DNA from: Clostridia bacterium
GTDB taxonomy: Bacteria > Bacillota_A > Clostridia > Christensenellales > Aristaeellaceae
Reading direction: 5' to 3'
Length of the DNA: 64,000 nucleotides
Assembly: GCA_017525805.1 (NCBI GenBank)
Contig: JAFXSH010000174.1
Coordinates: forward strand, 27,308 to 91,307
The notes below the pieces were generated by a model. That model saw only the letters and a list, made by a program, of their open reading frames with translations, did no database searches and was not told the DNA's origin. Below, piece after piece: positions 37,041 to 46,136 of the stretch. Numbering within the stretch: position 1 is the first letter of the stretch; every line of letters begins with the position of its first letter. A program made the translations under genes and the position numbers.

Positions 37041-38108
37041 TTACTTCAGTTCGGCGAAGTACTTGATGGTGTGAACCATCTGGCTGGTGTAGCTGTTTTC
37101 GTTGTCATACCAGGAAACAACCTGCACCTGAGCGGTTTCGTCGTCGATCTTGGTCACCATGGTCTGGTTGGCGTCAAACAGAGAACCGTAGGTCATGCCG
37201 ATGATATCGGAGGAGACCAGCTTTTCGGTGGTGTAGCCGAAGGATTCGCTGCTCTGGGCCTTCATGGCGGCGTTGATAGCATCCTTGGTGATGTCCTTGC
37301 CCTTGACAACAGCCACCAGGATGGTGGTGGAGCCGGTGGGCACGGGCACGCGCTGCGCGGAGCCGATCAGCTTGCCGTTCAGCTGGGGAATGACCAGGCC
37401 GATAGCCTTGGCGGCGCCGGTGCTGTTGGGCACGATGTTGGCCGCGCCGGCACGGGCACGCTGCAGGTCGCCCTTCCGATGGGGGCCGTCCAGGATCATC
37501 TGGTCGCCGGTGTAGGCGTGCACAGTGGTCATGATGCCGCTCACGATGGGGAAGGTGTCGTTCAGGGCCTTGGTCATGGGGGCCAGGCAGTTGGTGGTGC
37601 AGGAAGCGGCGGAGATGATGGTATCTTCGGGCTTCAGGGTGTCATGGTTCACGTTGTACACGATGGTGGGCAGGTCGTTGCCGGCGGGAGCGGAGATGAC
37701 GACCTTCTTGGCGCCGGCGTCGATATGCGCCTGGGCCTTGGCCTTGCTGGTGTAGAAGCCGGTGCATTCGAGCACCACGTCCACGTCCAGGGCCTTCCAG
37801 GGCAGGTTGGCAGCCTTGGGCTCGGCGTAGATGGTGATTTCCTTGCCGTCCACCGTGATGGAGCCGGGCACCTTAACGGTCTTGCCGTCTTCTTCAAAGA
37901 CGGGTTCCTTGGAGGATACGGTGTGCTTGTTTTCACCGATCACGCCGCAGTAACCCTTCTGAGCGGTGTCGTACTTGAGCAGATGAGCCAGCATCGCGGG
38001 GCTGGTCAGGTCGTTGATGGCGACCACATCATAGCCCTCGGCACCGAACATCTGACGGAAAGCAAGACGACCAATACGACCAAAACCGTTGATAGCAACT
38101 TTCACCAT
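37041..38108 (-). CDS. gapA: glyceraldehyde-3-phosphate dehydrogenase
   Basis: A 355-residue [24 protein letters not shown] (NAD fold), catalytic Cys in [37 protein letters not shown], and SWYDNENSY near the C-terminus. It oxidises glyceraldehyde 3-phosphate in glycolysis, using NAD by the Asp after VVAIN (NDL). GGAGG precedes the ATG. It is monocistronic, with its own promoter and terminator, and has strong codon bias expected of a highly expressed gene. Confidence 0.97.
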   Translation of the reverse strand: MVKVAINGFGRIGRLAFRQMFGAEGYDVVAINDLTSPAMLAHLLKYDTAQKGYCGVIGENKHTVSSKEPVFEEDGKTVKVPGSITVDGKEITIYAEPKAANLPWKALDVDVVLECTGFYTSKAKAQAHIDAGAKKVVISAPAGNDLPTIVYNVNHDTLKPEDTIISAASCTTNCLAPMTKALNDTFPIVSGIMTTVHAYTGDQMILDGPHRKGDLQRARAGAANIVPNSTGAAKAIGLVIPQLNGKLIGSAQRVPVPTGSTTILVAVVKGKDITKDAINAAMKAQSSESFGYTTEKLVSSDIIGMTYGSLFDANQTMVTKIDDETAQVQVVSWYDNENSYTSQMVHTIKYFAELK

Positions 38109-38161
38109 GGGGAACTCCTCCTTAAAATTCAAATGGCGGGTGTTAAGCCACACCTTCTTAT

Positions 38162-38190
38162 ATTATAACCAATTCATGGCTGTTTGTCCA
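38162..38190 (-). promoter_or_regulatory. sigma-A promoter of gapA
   Basis: TGGACA (38185-38190), 17 bases, TATAAT (38162-38167). Confidence 0.85.
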
Positions 38191-38431
38191 GTGTTTCATC
38201 GGGGCAAATTCCGCCCGCCGCGGCGGTTTCTGCCCGGGAACTGCATCCCTATCAGACGCCGTCAGGAGCAAGCGCGTAAGTTGCCAAGGCAAATGCATGA
38301 GTTATACTGTGTTTTTTATAGAACAAATCAATACGGCAAAGCGCTGTCCCATCGCCGGGGCAGCGCTTTCTGTATTCGGAGATTTACGGTTCTGCTTCCG
38401 TCCGCCGTCGCATAGACTGCTTCCGGGCGTG
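38191..38431. other. intergenic region with a long stem, no gene recognised
   Basis: Between the gapA promoter and the abrB-like terminator. It has an interrupted stem at 38330-38376 (AATAC and AAAGCGCTG paired with CAGCGCTTT and GTATT) with no T-run. Short open frames lack ribosome sites. An untranslated RNA or regulatory site cannot be excluded. Confidence 0.4.
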
Positions 38432-38454
38432 AAAAACCGCGTGTCTCCACGCGG
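38432..38454 (-). terminator. intrinsic terminator of the AbrB-like gene
   Basis: CCGCGTG pairs with CACGCGG (4-base loop), followed by TTTTTC on the minus strand. Confidence 0.85.
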
Positions 38455-38478
38455 CGTTTTGAACGAAGGAAGCGGTGG

Positions 38479-38724
38479 TCACGCTTCTTTTTTCAGCTGC
38501 TCCAGGCAGTTTTTGCAGATCAGCTTGTCTTTATAGCGGATCACGTCCCGGGCGTCGTTGCAGAAAATGCAAGCGGGGTGATACTTTTTCAGAATGATTT
38601 TATCATCCTCCACAAAGATTTCCAGCGTATCCCGCAGACCGATGTCCATTGTGCGCCGAAGCTCAATGGGAATCACGATTCTTCCCAAATCATCCAACTT
38701 ACGAACAACGCCTGTAGACTTCAT
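38479..38724 (-). CDS. AbrB/SpoVT-type transcriptional regulator with Cys4 tail
   Basis: An 81-residue protein: MKSTGVVRKLDDLGRIVIPI then ELRRTMDIGLRDTLEIFVEDD is the AbrB swapped-hairpin DNA-binding domain. The remaining 30 residues carry CxxC and CxxC (ACIFCNDARDVIRYKDKLIC, then KNCL), a likely zinc site that replaces the AbrB dimerisation tail, a form common in Clostridia. AbrB-type proteins control transition-state and sporulation genes. It is divergent from spmAB, which makes it a candidate regulator of that pair. AGGAGG lies 9 bases before the ATG. Confidence 0.92.
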   Translation of the reverse strand: MKSTGVVRKLDDLGRIVIPIELRRTMDIGLRDTLEIFVEDDKIILKKYHPACIFCNDARDVIRYKDKLICKNCLEQLKKEA

Positions 38725-38767
38725 TTTTTTCCCCTCCTAAAGACAGTTTCTTATCATGACAAACTGA

Positions 38768-38796
38768 ATTTTACTATCAGTTGGTAAAGTTGTCAA
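38768..38796 (-). promoter_or_regulatory. sigma-A promoter of the AbrB-like gene
   Basis: TTGACA (38791-38796), 17 bases, TAAAAT (38768-38773). A nearby dyad CGACAT-TTT-ATGTCG (38835-38849) lies in the divergent region toward spmA and could be a regulator site. Confidence 0.75.
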
Positions 38797-38953
38797 GCAA
38801 AAAAACGCATATATTTGTATGTTTTGGAATAAAACGACATTTTATGTCGATTCGATCATTAAAATGGAAACAATCATAACAGATCAGCCGCGGTGATTCT
38901 TTCATGATCCGAGAGATAAGAAATGAATGGCCTGCGGCCAGGAGGCGGGAAAG

Positions 38954-39517
38954 ATGCTGCAATGGATTTTCGGCGGGATGATTGGGCTTTCATTGATATG
39001 GAGCATGGTGAACGGCGGTGGGGGAGAGGCGGCCTCGGCGATACTGAAAGCGGCGGAGGAGGCAGTGCAAACGGCGATAGCGCTGTGCGGCGCATACGCT
39101 TTTTTCTGCGGAATGCTGAATATCGCGCGCAGGACCGGAGCGCCGGAACGGCTGGGTGCCGCGCTGTCGCCGCTGCTGAAGCTGCTGTTCGGCAGCGGAC
39201 TGTCCGAGGAAGCGCTGGAACCTGTGACCATGAACCTGACCGCCAACCTGTTTGGCCTGGGGAACGCGGCGACGCCGATGGGCATTGAGGCGGCACAGCG
39301 GATGGGAGAAGGGACAGCGGCGGCCAGCAATGCGCTGTGCCTGTTCCTGGTAATCAACGCTTCCTCGGTGCAGCTGCTTCCCACCACGGTGATCGCGCTG
39401 CGGGCGGCGGCGGGATCGGCGAATCCGGGATGCGTGACGCTGCCTACGCTGGCGGCCACGGCAGTGTCTACCGCCGTAGGGATCGTATGCTGCAAGTGCG
39501 CGGAGAGAATATCATGA
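38954..39517 (+). CDS. spmA: spore maturation protein A
   Basis: A 187-residue membrane protein of the nucleoside-recognition-domain (Gate) family: LQWIFGGMIGLSLIWSMVNG, ALCGAYAFFCGMLNIARRTG, TANLFGLGNAATPMGIEAAQ, ALCLFLVINASSVQLLPTTV. SpmA with SpmB is needed for core dehydration of spores. The ATG is fixed by GGAGG 8 bases upstream. The stop overlaps the spmB start as ATGA. This pair is good evidence of a spore-forming lineage. Confidence 0.95.
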   Translation: MLQWIFGGMIGLSLIWSMVNGGGGEAASAILKAAEEAVQTAIALCGAYAFFCGMLNIARRTGAPERLGAALSPLLKLLFGSGLSEEALEPVTMNLTANLFGLGNAATPMGIEAAQRMGEGTAAASNALCLFLVINASSVQLLPTTVIALRAAAGSANPGCVTLPTLAATAVSTAVGIVCCKCAERIS

Positions 39518-40008
39518 ACCGGACGCTTTCTGTATTCTTGCTGCTCTGCCTGGGCTGCGGGCTGGTCCGGCGGGTGCCGGTATACGACGCCTTTCTGGAG
39601 GGGGCGAAAGAGGGGATCGAGACCGCGCGACGCGTCCTGCCCGCGCTGGTCGCCATGATTTGCGCCATCCGGGCGTTCTCCACCTGCGGTCTCATGGAGC
39701 ATCTTTGCGCCTGGCTGGAGCCCGCGACGGCGTGGGCGGGCATCCCCCGGGAAACGCTGCCGCTGATGCTGTTCAAGCCCCTGAGCGGGTCGGCGTCGCT
39801 GGCGATGCTGCGGGAGATATTCAGCGAATACGGTCCCGACAGCCGCGCCGGGCTGGTGGCCAGCGTGATGATGGGCAGCAGCGAAACAGTGTTCTACACC
39901 TGCGGGGTATATCTCTCCGCCGCAGGCGTAAAAAAATCCCGCCACATCATTCCCTGCGCCTTGGCGGCATGGCTGGCGGGGAGCTTGATGGCGGGAAAGC
40001 TGGTGTGA
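39514..40008 (+). CDS. spmB: spore maturation protein B
   Basis: A 164-residue membrane protein matching SpmB: VYDAFLEGAKEGIETARRVL, LPLMLFKPLSGSASLAMLRE, YGPDSRAGLVASVMMGSSET and VFYTCGVYLSAAGVKKSRHI. It acts with SpmA. ATGA coupling to spmA supports the start. Confidence 0.95.
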   Translation: MNRTLSVFLLLCLGCGLVRRVPVYDAFLEGAKEGIETARRVLPALVAMICAIRAFSTCGLMEHLCAWLEPATAWAGIPRETLPLMLFKPLSGSASLAMLREIFSEYGPDSRAGLVASVMMGSSETVFYTCGVYLSAAGVKKSRHIIPCALAAWLAGSLMAGKLV

Positions 40009-40013
40009 GTTAG

Positions 40014-40109
40014 GAGTGAGGAGTTAGGAGGGAGGAGTTACATAATGATTTTCCATGATCGCAAGAGCGGCGTGCGTTCATTTCTTCGCCTATATAAAAC
40101 TCCTCACTC
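40014..40109. repeat. small inverted-repeat element (MITE-like)
   Basis: GAGTGAGGAGTT (40014-40025) is the perfect complement of AACTCCTCACTC (40098-40109). The left side is a purine-rich run with repeated GAGTTAGGAG units. It fills the gap between spmB and the deacetylase, whose last codons overlap the right end. Confidence 0.65.
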
Positions 40110-41912
40110 ATTCCCTTCCCCTGTAATCTTATTTTCCGGATCAACCCTGGCGTACACGACGCCGGGCTGAGCGCCGTCCTTGTGGAAGGAGAGCAGTTCG
40201 GACACGGTGACAAGCTGGAAGCCCTTGTCCACCAGGTCGGGAATGGCGCGTTCCACGGCGGTGGCGGTGGTTTCGTACAGGTCATGGCACAGGATGATGA
40301 CCCCGTCCCTGGCCCCTTTCATGATGTTGTTGTAGGTCTTGTTGACGTTTCGGTTGTTCCAGTCGAGGGTGTCGATTTCCCACTCCGCGATCACCAGGCC
40401 CATCTCCGCGCAGACGGAGCGCAGGGTCCTGTTGAACTTCCCATAAGGCGGGCGCAGCACCTTGATCTGATATCCGCCCGTCACTTGGGCCACGATCTCG
40501 TTGGTTTTCTCCAATTGGCTGCGGATGCCCGCGGCGGACAGTTCGGTCAGCCGCCGGTGGCTCCAGGTGTGGCTGGCGATTTCATTGCCTCCGGCGATGG
40601 TGCGCTTGAGCACGCCGGCGTAGCTTTCCACCTTGTTTCCGATCACGCAGAAGGTGGCGCGCTGATCGTAATCAGCCAGCACTTTCAGGATGCGGTCGGT
40701 TTCATCGGAAGGCCCGTCGTCGAAGGTGAGGGCGATCATGGGCTTGCTGGGGTCGATTTTGCGGATGTTGCTGCGGATAGTCTCGGAGTCAAAGCCCATA
40801 CACTCGCCAATGAGATTATAGCGCATCAGGATAAACCGTGTGCCCATGCCGAGCGGCGTGTACAGCCCCTTGGGCAGGAACAGCTGCACCCCGTCGCGGC
40901 CCAGCACGGCGTATTTCAGCCAGGAGGCGTCCGGGTTCAGAACGTACCCGTCCGTGGGCTGACTCATCAGCTTCTCCGCCAGGCCGTCCAGGCAGAACTG
41001 CGCGCGCATGGGGTCGGCTGAAAAGATATCTTGGTTGTTCAGAATCTGTTCGGAGGAAGTGTCCAGGTTCAGGGCGAGCAGCGTTTCGCACGTCCATTCC
41101 TTCACGCGGTACTCCCCGAACAGCAGCACGCTCTTGTAGCGGCTGTCGAGACTGATCGCCTGGTATTCCACGGTGTAGCTGGCTCCCGCTGTGCCCTGGT
41201 GGAACTTGTTGTAGTCCGCTTCAAAGGTTTTCAGGGTTTCCTGCGTCCAGGTCCTGATGCGCTCGTCCGCCGTGGCAATGCCAGTAACGGGGTAAGAAAT
41301 GGAATAGGTAAAGTCGCCCTCGAGGCGCGATACGGTGGTAGCGCTGCCGAAATCCCGAATTGCGGAAGCCATCCGGGCGGCGGTATATTCTTCGGAATGA
41401 TCTTCTGTGGTATAGCCCGGCGAATAATCACCGGTGATCAGCGTTACCTGACGCTTTTCCACCCAGCCGAACTTGTTCTCCAGCCGCACGCGGTACCATG
41501 CGTCCTGCTCCTCCACGATCTCCACCGCTGCGCCGCTCATGGTTTTATACACCACTGACGCGCCCGGCCCGGCCCCGGAGCGCAGATTCAGCACCGTGCC
41601 GTCGTCCTGCGTTTTGCCCCAGCCGATGTGGCTGTAGCTGGGCTTGATGTCCAGGTACTGGGTCATCATATAGCCGACGGTCTTTTTGCCGACCTGCACC
41701 TTGCACCAGGTGCCGTCGTTTTCCAGGACCGTGACTTCCTTGCCCCTGCTGTAGGTGTCGATTACCTTGGCTGAAGCGCTGGGCTCCTTGCGCAGGTGCA
41801 GGCTTTTGGTATTGACGACGCCTGTATAGGTGATTTCTTCCGCCTGGCCGATAACAGGCAGCAGCATGCATAATAACATTGCCGCCAGCAGCCAGGACAA
41901 TAATCGCTTCAT
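40104..41912 (-). CDS. SH3 / DUF3298-like / NodB polysaccharide deacetylase
   Basis: A 602-residue exported protein. Signal peptide 1-24; two bacterial SH3 domains (about 28-90, SLHLRKEPSASAKVIDTYSR; and 95-165, LNLRSGAGPGASVVYKTMSG); a DUF3298/PdaC-like middle (200-370); NodB deacetylase (390-590) with MIALTFDDGPSDETD, SHTWSHRRL, RPPYGKFNRTLR, EIDTLDW and LCHDLYETT. The layout resembles PdaC-type peptidoglycan or chitin-oligomer deacetylases, so it most likely removes acetyl groups from cell-wall glycan. GGAGG lies before the ATG. The C-terminus ends in a short tail overlapping a repeat. Confidence 0.93.
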   Translation of the reverse strand: MKRLLSWLLAAMLLCMLLPVIGQAEEITYTGVVNTKSLHLRKEPSASAKVIDTYSRGKEVTVLENDGTWCKVQVGKKTVGYMMTQYLDIKPSYSHIGWGKTQDDGTVLNLRSGAGPGASVVYKTMSGAAVEIVEEQDAWYRVRLENKFGWVEKRQVTLITGDYSPGYTTEDHSEEYTAARMASAIRDFGSATTVSRLEGDFTYSISYPVTGIATADERIRTWTQETLKTFEADYNKFHQGTAGASYTVEYQAISLDSRYKSVLLFGEYRVKEWTCETLLALNLDTSSEQILNNQDIFSADPMRAQFCLDGLAEKLMSQPTDGYVLNPDASWLKYAVLGRDGVQLFLPKGLYTPLGMGTRFILMRYNLIGECMGFDSETIRSNIRKIDPSKPMIALTFDDGPSDETDRILKVLADYDQRATFCVIGNKVESYAGVLKRTIAGGNEIASHTWSHRRLTELSAAGIRSQLEKTNEIVAQVTGGYQIKVLRPPYGKFNRTLRSVCAEMGLVIAEWEIDTLDWNNRNVNKTYNNIMKGARDGVIILCHDLYETTATAVERAIPDLVDKGFQLVTVSELLSFHKDGAQPGVVYARVDPENKITGEGNE

Positions 41913-42015
41913 CTGTGTTTTCCTCCGAAGAAAATATCCCCTCTGTACGTTACCAGTATACAATGTTTTTCCTGTTTTCCGCAAGCGGTTTCAGTAAATT
42001 TACATCAGATTCCGA

Positions 42016-42043
42016 TAAAAAACGCCCCTGTAAAGGAGCGTTT
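42016..42043 (-). terminator. intrinsic terminator of the esterase/ATP-grasp cluster
   Basis: AAACGCTCC pairs with GGGGCGTTT (one G-U) around a 6-base loop, followed by TTTATC on the minus strand. Confidence 0.75.
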
Positions 42044-42097
42044 CAAATCATTCATCCCAGTCTTCACCATCGTAATCCGGGGCACCGATTCCTTCAC

Positions 42098-43288
42098 TTA
42101 CCAGCACCTGACGGCGTCGGCGTAGAACTGGTTCATTTCCTCTTCCGTTGGGAAGACGGCGATGTACATCTGGTTGCCCATGGCTCCGGAGAGGGCGTCG
42201 GGCATGCGCTCCATCATGCGGATCTGCTTGGCGTACTTGGCGGCCAGCTCCTCGTGGCTCATCTGGAAGGGCTTGCCGTCTCTGCGGCCAGCGAAGGCGC
42301 AGAAGAAGTGCTCGCCCTGGGGCTTGGTGGAGCAGTTGAAGGCGATCATGTCCGCCCAGATCTTGTACACGTCGGTGCTGTTGGCATAGTTCATCATATC
42401 CGGGGAGAACCCGCCGCAGGGGCGCATGTTCACTTCCAAGGCTACCACGTCGCCCTTTTTGCCCATGGGCTGGTCCTTGGTCAGGCGGAAGAACTCGAAA
42501 TGCACGAAGCGGCTCTTCACCCCGAAGCTCTTCACCGCTGCCCGGCCCGCCGCGCGCACGTCCTCAGCCAGGTTCTTGACGATGTAATAGATGGAATTAT
42601 CGTTGTTGTTCACGATATCCATGATCGAGATGGGGCTCACGTTGCCGGTTTCAAAGAGCGGATTGCCGTTGCTGTCGATAATGGCGTCGTAACTGTTCAC
42701 CTCGGCGGTGACGAATTCCTCCATGATATACCGGACGCTGGGGTTTTTATCGTTGAGGAAGCTCCACAATTCGCTGTCATTGTCCAGCTTGTAGGTGTCG
42801 TTCGCGCCCACGCCGTTGTCGGGCTTCACGATCACGGGATAGCCCACTTCATTGATGAACGCCTTGCACCCGTCGAAGTTGTCAACAATGTGATACCGCG
42901 CCGTGCGGATGCCAGCGGCCTGGTAGTATTCCTTCATGCCGCTCTTGTACTTGATGCGGGCAAGGTCGCTGACCTGGAAGCCGCTCTGTACGTTGAAATC
43001 CGTGCGCAGCATGGCGTCCCGTTCCAGCCAGTATTCGTTGTTGCTCTCGATCCAGTCCACGCGCCCGAACTTGTGGATGAACCACGCCACCGCGCGGTAC
43101 ACCTCGTCATAGTTTTCCAGGCTGTTCACCTTGTAGTATTCGCTCAGGCTGTCTTTCAGTTCCTGGGTCATTTCTTCCCAGGGCTGGTCGCCGATGCCCA
43201 TCACGCGAATGCCGTTGTTTTTCAGCTCGCGGCAGAATTTCCAGTAGTTGGTGGGGAAGTTGGGGGAGATGAATACGAAGTTCTGCAT
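42098..43288 (-). CDS. ATP-grasp carboxylate-amine ligase-like protein
   Basis: A 396-residue ATP-grasp enzyme. The N-terminus (FVFISPNFPTNYWKFCRELK) is a pre-ATP-grasp Rossmann part; the nucleotide-binding Lys lies in GYPVIVKPDNGVGANDTYKL; the metal and ATP carboxylates lie in VALEVNMRPCGGFSPDMMNY. Such enzymes join a carboxylate to an amine through an acyl-phosphate. The partner genes (two esterases, an acyltransferase) suggest a peptide-like or ester product, unknown. The frame ends FYADAVRCW; in the next frame a continuation reading QVLVSEGIGAPDYDGEDWDE follows, so a frameshift near 42100 is possible. Confidence 0.85.
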   Translation of the reverse strand: MQNFVFISPNFPTNYWKFCRELKNNGIRVMGIGDQPWEEMTQELKDSLSEYYKVNSLENYDEVYRAVAWFIHKFGRVDWIESNNEYWLERDAMLRTDFNVQSGFQVSDLARIKYKSGMKEYYQAAGIRTARYHIVDNFDGCKAFINEVGYPVIVKPDNGVGANDTYKLDNDSELWSFLNDKNPSVRYIMEEFVTAEVNSYDAIIDSNGNPLFETGNVSPISIMDIVNNNDNSIYYIVKNLAEDVRAAGRAAVKSFGVKSRFVHFEFFRLTKDQPMGKKGDVVALEVNMRPCGGFSPDMMNYANSTDVYKIWADMIAFNCSTKPQGEHFFCAFAGRRDGKPFQMSHEELAAKYAKQIRMMERMPDALSGAMGNQMYIAVFPTEEEMNQFYADAVRCW

Positions 43289-43368
43289 ATTGTCCTTCCT
43301 TTCATTTGTTTGTTTTTCTCTCATGGGATAGTTTGTCCGCTGTCAGCTTTACAAAGCACATCATAGGG

Positions 43369-44454
43369 CTAAAGCGCGTTTCTCTTCTGCAGCTTTTTTT
43401 CAAGCATCCGATAAAGCGCGATCATAAACAGTGTCAGGGCAAAACCTATAATCAGGAGCAAGGGGGTTTCTAATTTTATATGGAACAGATTTTTTGCTCC
43501 AAGTCCTACATAGTGCAGAATCTGCCTATGAATCAGGAAAAAGTATGAGCTTATACCGGCAAATAACAACGTTATTCGGTTCGTAATAAGTCTTGATACA
43601 ATGCCTTGTCCTTTTGCGAAAACAGCGATTAAGCTGACAGAAAAAGGCAAAAACAGACACGCGTAAGTAAACCATTCCATTGACTTATCGGAGTAATAAT
43701 ACATTGCCCAAGAAAGTATTGTAAAGATCACAAAGATGCATTCAGCCAGAGATGTATTCTTTTTTTTCCATAGTGAAATACTGTCAGGCATGGTAGTAAA
43801 AAGATATCCGATCAGGCATCCTATCGTAAAATCACCGAGTCGATACAGCGGCAAACAATAAACTATCCATTTGATATTCACATTCGGCAGGAAATAATGC
43901 AGGAAATGATTGAAGAAAGCCCCTATAAGAATTTGAATAAGATAAATGAATGATACTATTATGAATACTTTGTTTTTGCCCGGCATCAGTTTTTTTATCG
44001 TATGTAACAAAAAGGGAAATACAAAATATAAAAACAGCGTAACTGACAGATACCAATCGACACTGTTCAGCGCTTGGAATTCTGTTGGGTGCCAGGTTTC
44101 CAGCAACGGAACTGTCAGCGCCAGCTTAAATATTGCCCTTTTTATCGAATAACTTTTCAGAATCAGAAATTCACGGATCAAGCCGAGAATCAGCATGATA
44201 ACGTGCACAGGAAACAGTTTTAATATTTTGTTCTTTGAAAATTCAGCCGCGGCTTTTATTGTCGGTTCAACAGGTCTTTCCCAATACGAATAAACCAATA
44301 CAAAACCGGACAGAACAAAAAAGATTGATACGCCCCAAACCCCCAAAAATTTCATTGTTGGGCCTATTCCATGATACAAAAATACCGCTAAACATGCGAT
44401 TGCACGAATTGCCTGCAAAGGCATAATCATACTTTTTTTCTTAGCATCACTCAT
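43369..44454 (-). CDS. acyltransferase family 3 (OafA/YrhL-like)
   Basis: A 361-residue polytopic membrane protein starting MPLQAIRAIACLAVFLYHG, with the conserved His of acyltransferase-3 enzymes, then GVSIFFVLSGFVLVYSY and about ten membrane helices. These enzymes move acyl groups, often acetyl, onto surface sugars or other exported molecules. It is much more AT-rich than its neighbours and rich in Ile, Lys and Phe, pointing to separate acquisition. The start is uncertain (ATG 44454 or TTG 44463). It lies between the esterases and the ATP-grasp gene. Confidence 0.85.
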   Translation of the reverse strand: MSDAKKKSMIMPLQAIRAIACLAVFLYHGIGPTMKFLGVWGVSIFFVLSGFVLVYSYWERPVEPTIKAAAEFSKNKILKLFPVHVIMLILGLIREFLILKSYSIKRAIFKLALTVPLLETWHPTEFQALNSVDWYLSVTLFLYFVFPFLLHTIKKLMPGKNKVFIIVSFIYLIQILIGAFFNHFLHYFLPNVNIKWIVYCLPLYRLGDFTIGCLIGYLFTTMPDSISLWKKKNTSLAECIFVIFTILSWAMYYYSDKSMEWFTYACLFLPFSVSLIAVFAKGQGIVSRLITNRITLLFAGISSYFFLIHRQILHYVGLGAKNLFHIKLETPLLLIIGFALTLFMIALYRMLEKKLQKRNAL

Positions 44455-44556
44455 ATCATTCAAACATTCCCCAAGAAATTTTTACCAAACCAAATAAATT
44501 CTTATGTGTATTCTGGTATTTTTTCGCGTTTTCCAATCATGCAATCTGTTTCTTCA

Positions 44557-45309
44557 TCATTCCAGCAGGTGGGGAACATGGTACTTCACCTGCTCATACC
44601 ACCAGTCCCAGTCATGCCGGACGTCGTAGCCCCAAATGTCAAACCAAAGCTCAATGCCCTTGGATTCGCAGATGCCTTTGAGCTGGAAAGTGGTGTCGGG
44701 GATTTCCCAGGGGCCCTGGCCCACCACGATGATGCCGCGGTTGCTGTTATAGCGCTGGATGAAGGGATGGTCGCTCGGCATGCCACCCAGGTAATCCACC
44801 GGGCTGTTCAGGTACACCCGCTCGTCCATGTAGGTGCCCCAGCCGTAGGAGGCGGTATAAATGCCGCTCAGGGCAAGCAGGCCGTCGAACAGGTCAGGCC
44901 TGCGGAAGAACAGGTTGGCCGCGTGGGTCGCGCCCAGGGAACAGCCGAAGGCGATGATGCCGGGGTTACCGCTCCAGCCGTTTTTCTTCCTTGCCATGTC
45001 CTGGATAAACGGCGCGATCTCGTCAAAGATGAAGCTCATCCAGCGCTCGTGCATCCAGGAGCGGTGCCCGGCGTCGCCCCAAGTGTCGCTCCAGGTTTCC
45101 TGGTCGATGGTGTCGATGGCGAACACCATCACCTGGCCCGCGTCGATCCAGGGCTGCCACACCTCCAGCATGTGGAAGTTTTCAAAGTCGTAAAACTTTC
45201 CGTTCTGGCAGGGGATAAACAGTACGGGCCGCCCCGCGTGGCCCCATACCTTCATTTCCATATCCCGGTCCAGGGCAGGGCTGTATTCCTTGAAATACTG
45301 AATCTCCAT
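44557..45309 (-). CDS. alpha/beta-hydrolase, EstA/Fes-like esterase family (1)
   Basis: A 250-residue serine hydrolase: MEIQYFKEYSPALDRDMEMK, GHAGRPVLFIPCQNGKFYDF, nucleophile elbow AFGCSLGATHAANLFF (Gly-Cys-Ser-Leu-Gly), FDGLLALSGIYTASYGW, and a C-terminal His region YDVRHDWDWWYEQVKYHVPH. No signal peptide. The family hydrolyses esters; members near ATP-grasp ligases are of unknown function. ATG 45309 follows GTGAGGAAACC, and the frame just upstream overlaps the preceding esterase stop, indicating coupling. Confidence 0.85.
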   Translation of the reverse strand: MEIQYFKEYSPALDRDMEMKVWGHAGRPVLFIPCQNGKFYDFENFHMLEVWQPWIDAGQVMVFAIDTIDQETWSDTWGDAGHRSWMHERWMSFIFDEIAPFIQDMARKKNGWSGNPGIIAFGCSLGATHAANLFFRRPDLFDGLLALSGIYTASYGWGTYMDERVYLNSPVDYLGGMPSDHPFIQRYNSNRGIIVVGQGPWEIPDTTFQLKGICESKGIELWFDIWGYDVRHDWDWWYEQVKYHVPHLLE

Positions 45310-45317
45310 CGGTTTCC

Positions 45318-46088
45318 TCACTCCCTGTCATAAAACAATACCCGCATGAAAAGGGGAATCTGCTCTTCCCAGCATTCCTCGCAGTGGTCGCCGTTGGGCA
45401 CGATGCGGCTGGTCACGAACACGCCCTGCTCCATCAGCGCGTCGGCGGTGCGCATGAAATTGCGCAGCACACCGCTTTGATCCTGCATCTCCCGGGAGCC
45501 GTAATCCATATAGACCACCGTGCCGGGGGCAAAGTCCGTTTCCTTGATGAGCGGCACCATTTTGCCCTTCACCAGATCCACCGACGGCGACAGCGCCGCG
45601 CAGCGGCTGAACACGTGGTTGTACTTTGTCACGGCGTACAGGCTCATCAGCCCGCCCATGGAGCTGCCGCAGATCCATGTGTGCTCCCATTCGGGCAGGG
45701 TGGGATAGCGCTCGTCAATGATGGGTTTCAGGGTCTCCGTCAGCCAGTCCATGAACAGCTTGCCACGGCCCGTCACATGGCCGAACTCCTCGTCCCGGAA
45801 GGTGAAAGGTGAATACTCGGAGAGCCTTGCGTTCGGGGGCCGGTGGTCGCACTCCACAGCGACCACGATCAGCCGCGCGCGGGTCCTGTCCAGATATTTT
45901 CCCATGCCCCAGCTCTTCCCATACGTGGCGTCCCTGTCATAAAACACGTTATGGCCGTCGAACATGTACAGCACCGGGAACCGGGCTTCCGGATCCTTCG
46001 CCGCCGCTTTGGGCAGATAAACGTATACCGTCCGGGGCTTGTTCTTCCCGGAAATGGGCGTGACGGGGATGCCCCACTTCTCAATCAT
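45318..46088 (-). CDS. alpha/beta-hydrolase, esterase family (2)
   Basis: A 256-residue putative esterase of the Fes/EstD type: KPRTVYVYLPKAAAKDPEAR, YMFDGHNVFYDRDATYGKSW, nucleophile ICGSSMGGLMSLYAV (Gly-Ser-Ser-Met-Gly), an Asp region VVYMDYGSREM and His in NGDHCEECWEEQIP. No signal peptide, so it acts in the cytosol. It is the first gene of the cluster and has its own promoter. It may act on the product of the ATP-grasp and acyltransferase enzymes, which is inference. Confidence 0.87.
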   Translation of the reverse strand: MIEKWGIPVTPISGKNKPRTVYVYLPKAAAKDPEARFPVLYMFDGHNVFYDRDATYGKSWGMGKYLDRTRARLIVVAVECDHRPPNARLSEYSPFTFRDEEFGHVTGRGKLFMDWLTETLKPIIDERYPTLPEWEHTWICGSSMGGLMSLYAVTKYNHVFSRCAALSPSVDLVKGKMVPLIKETDFAPGTVVYMDYGSREMQDQSGVLRNFMRTADALMEQGVFVTSRIVPNGDHCEECWEEQIPLFMRVLFYDRE

Positions 46089-46136
46089 CCAAACAATTCC
46101 TTCCTGCGCGGCAAAGACCTGCCGACGCTGAATGAT

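Noticed and set aside
41879..43366. 495-codon plus-strand frame over the ATP-grasp gene
   Set aside because: Shadow of a GC-rich gene; no ribosome site and the minus-strand frame has clear ATP-grasp motifs.
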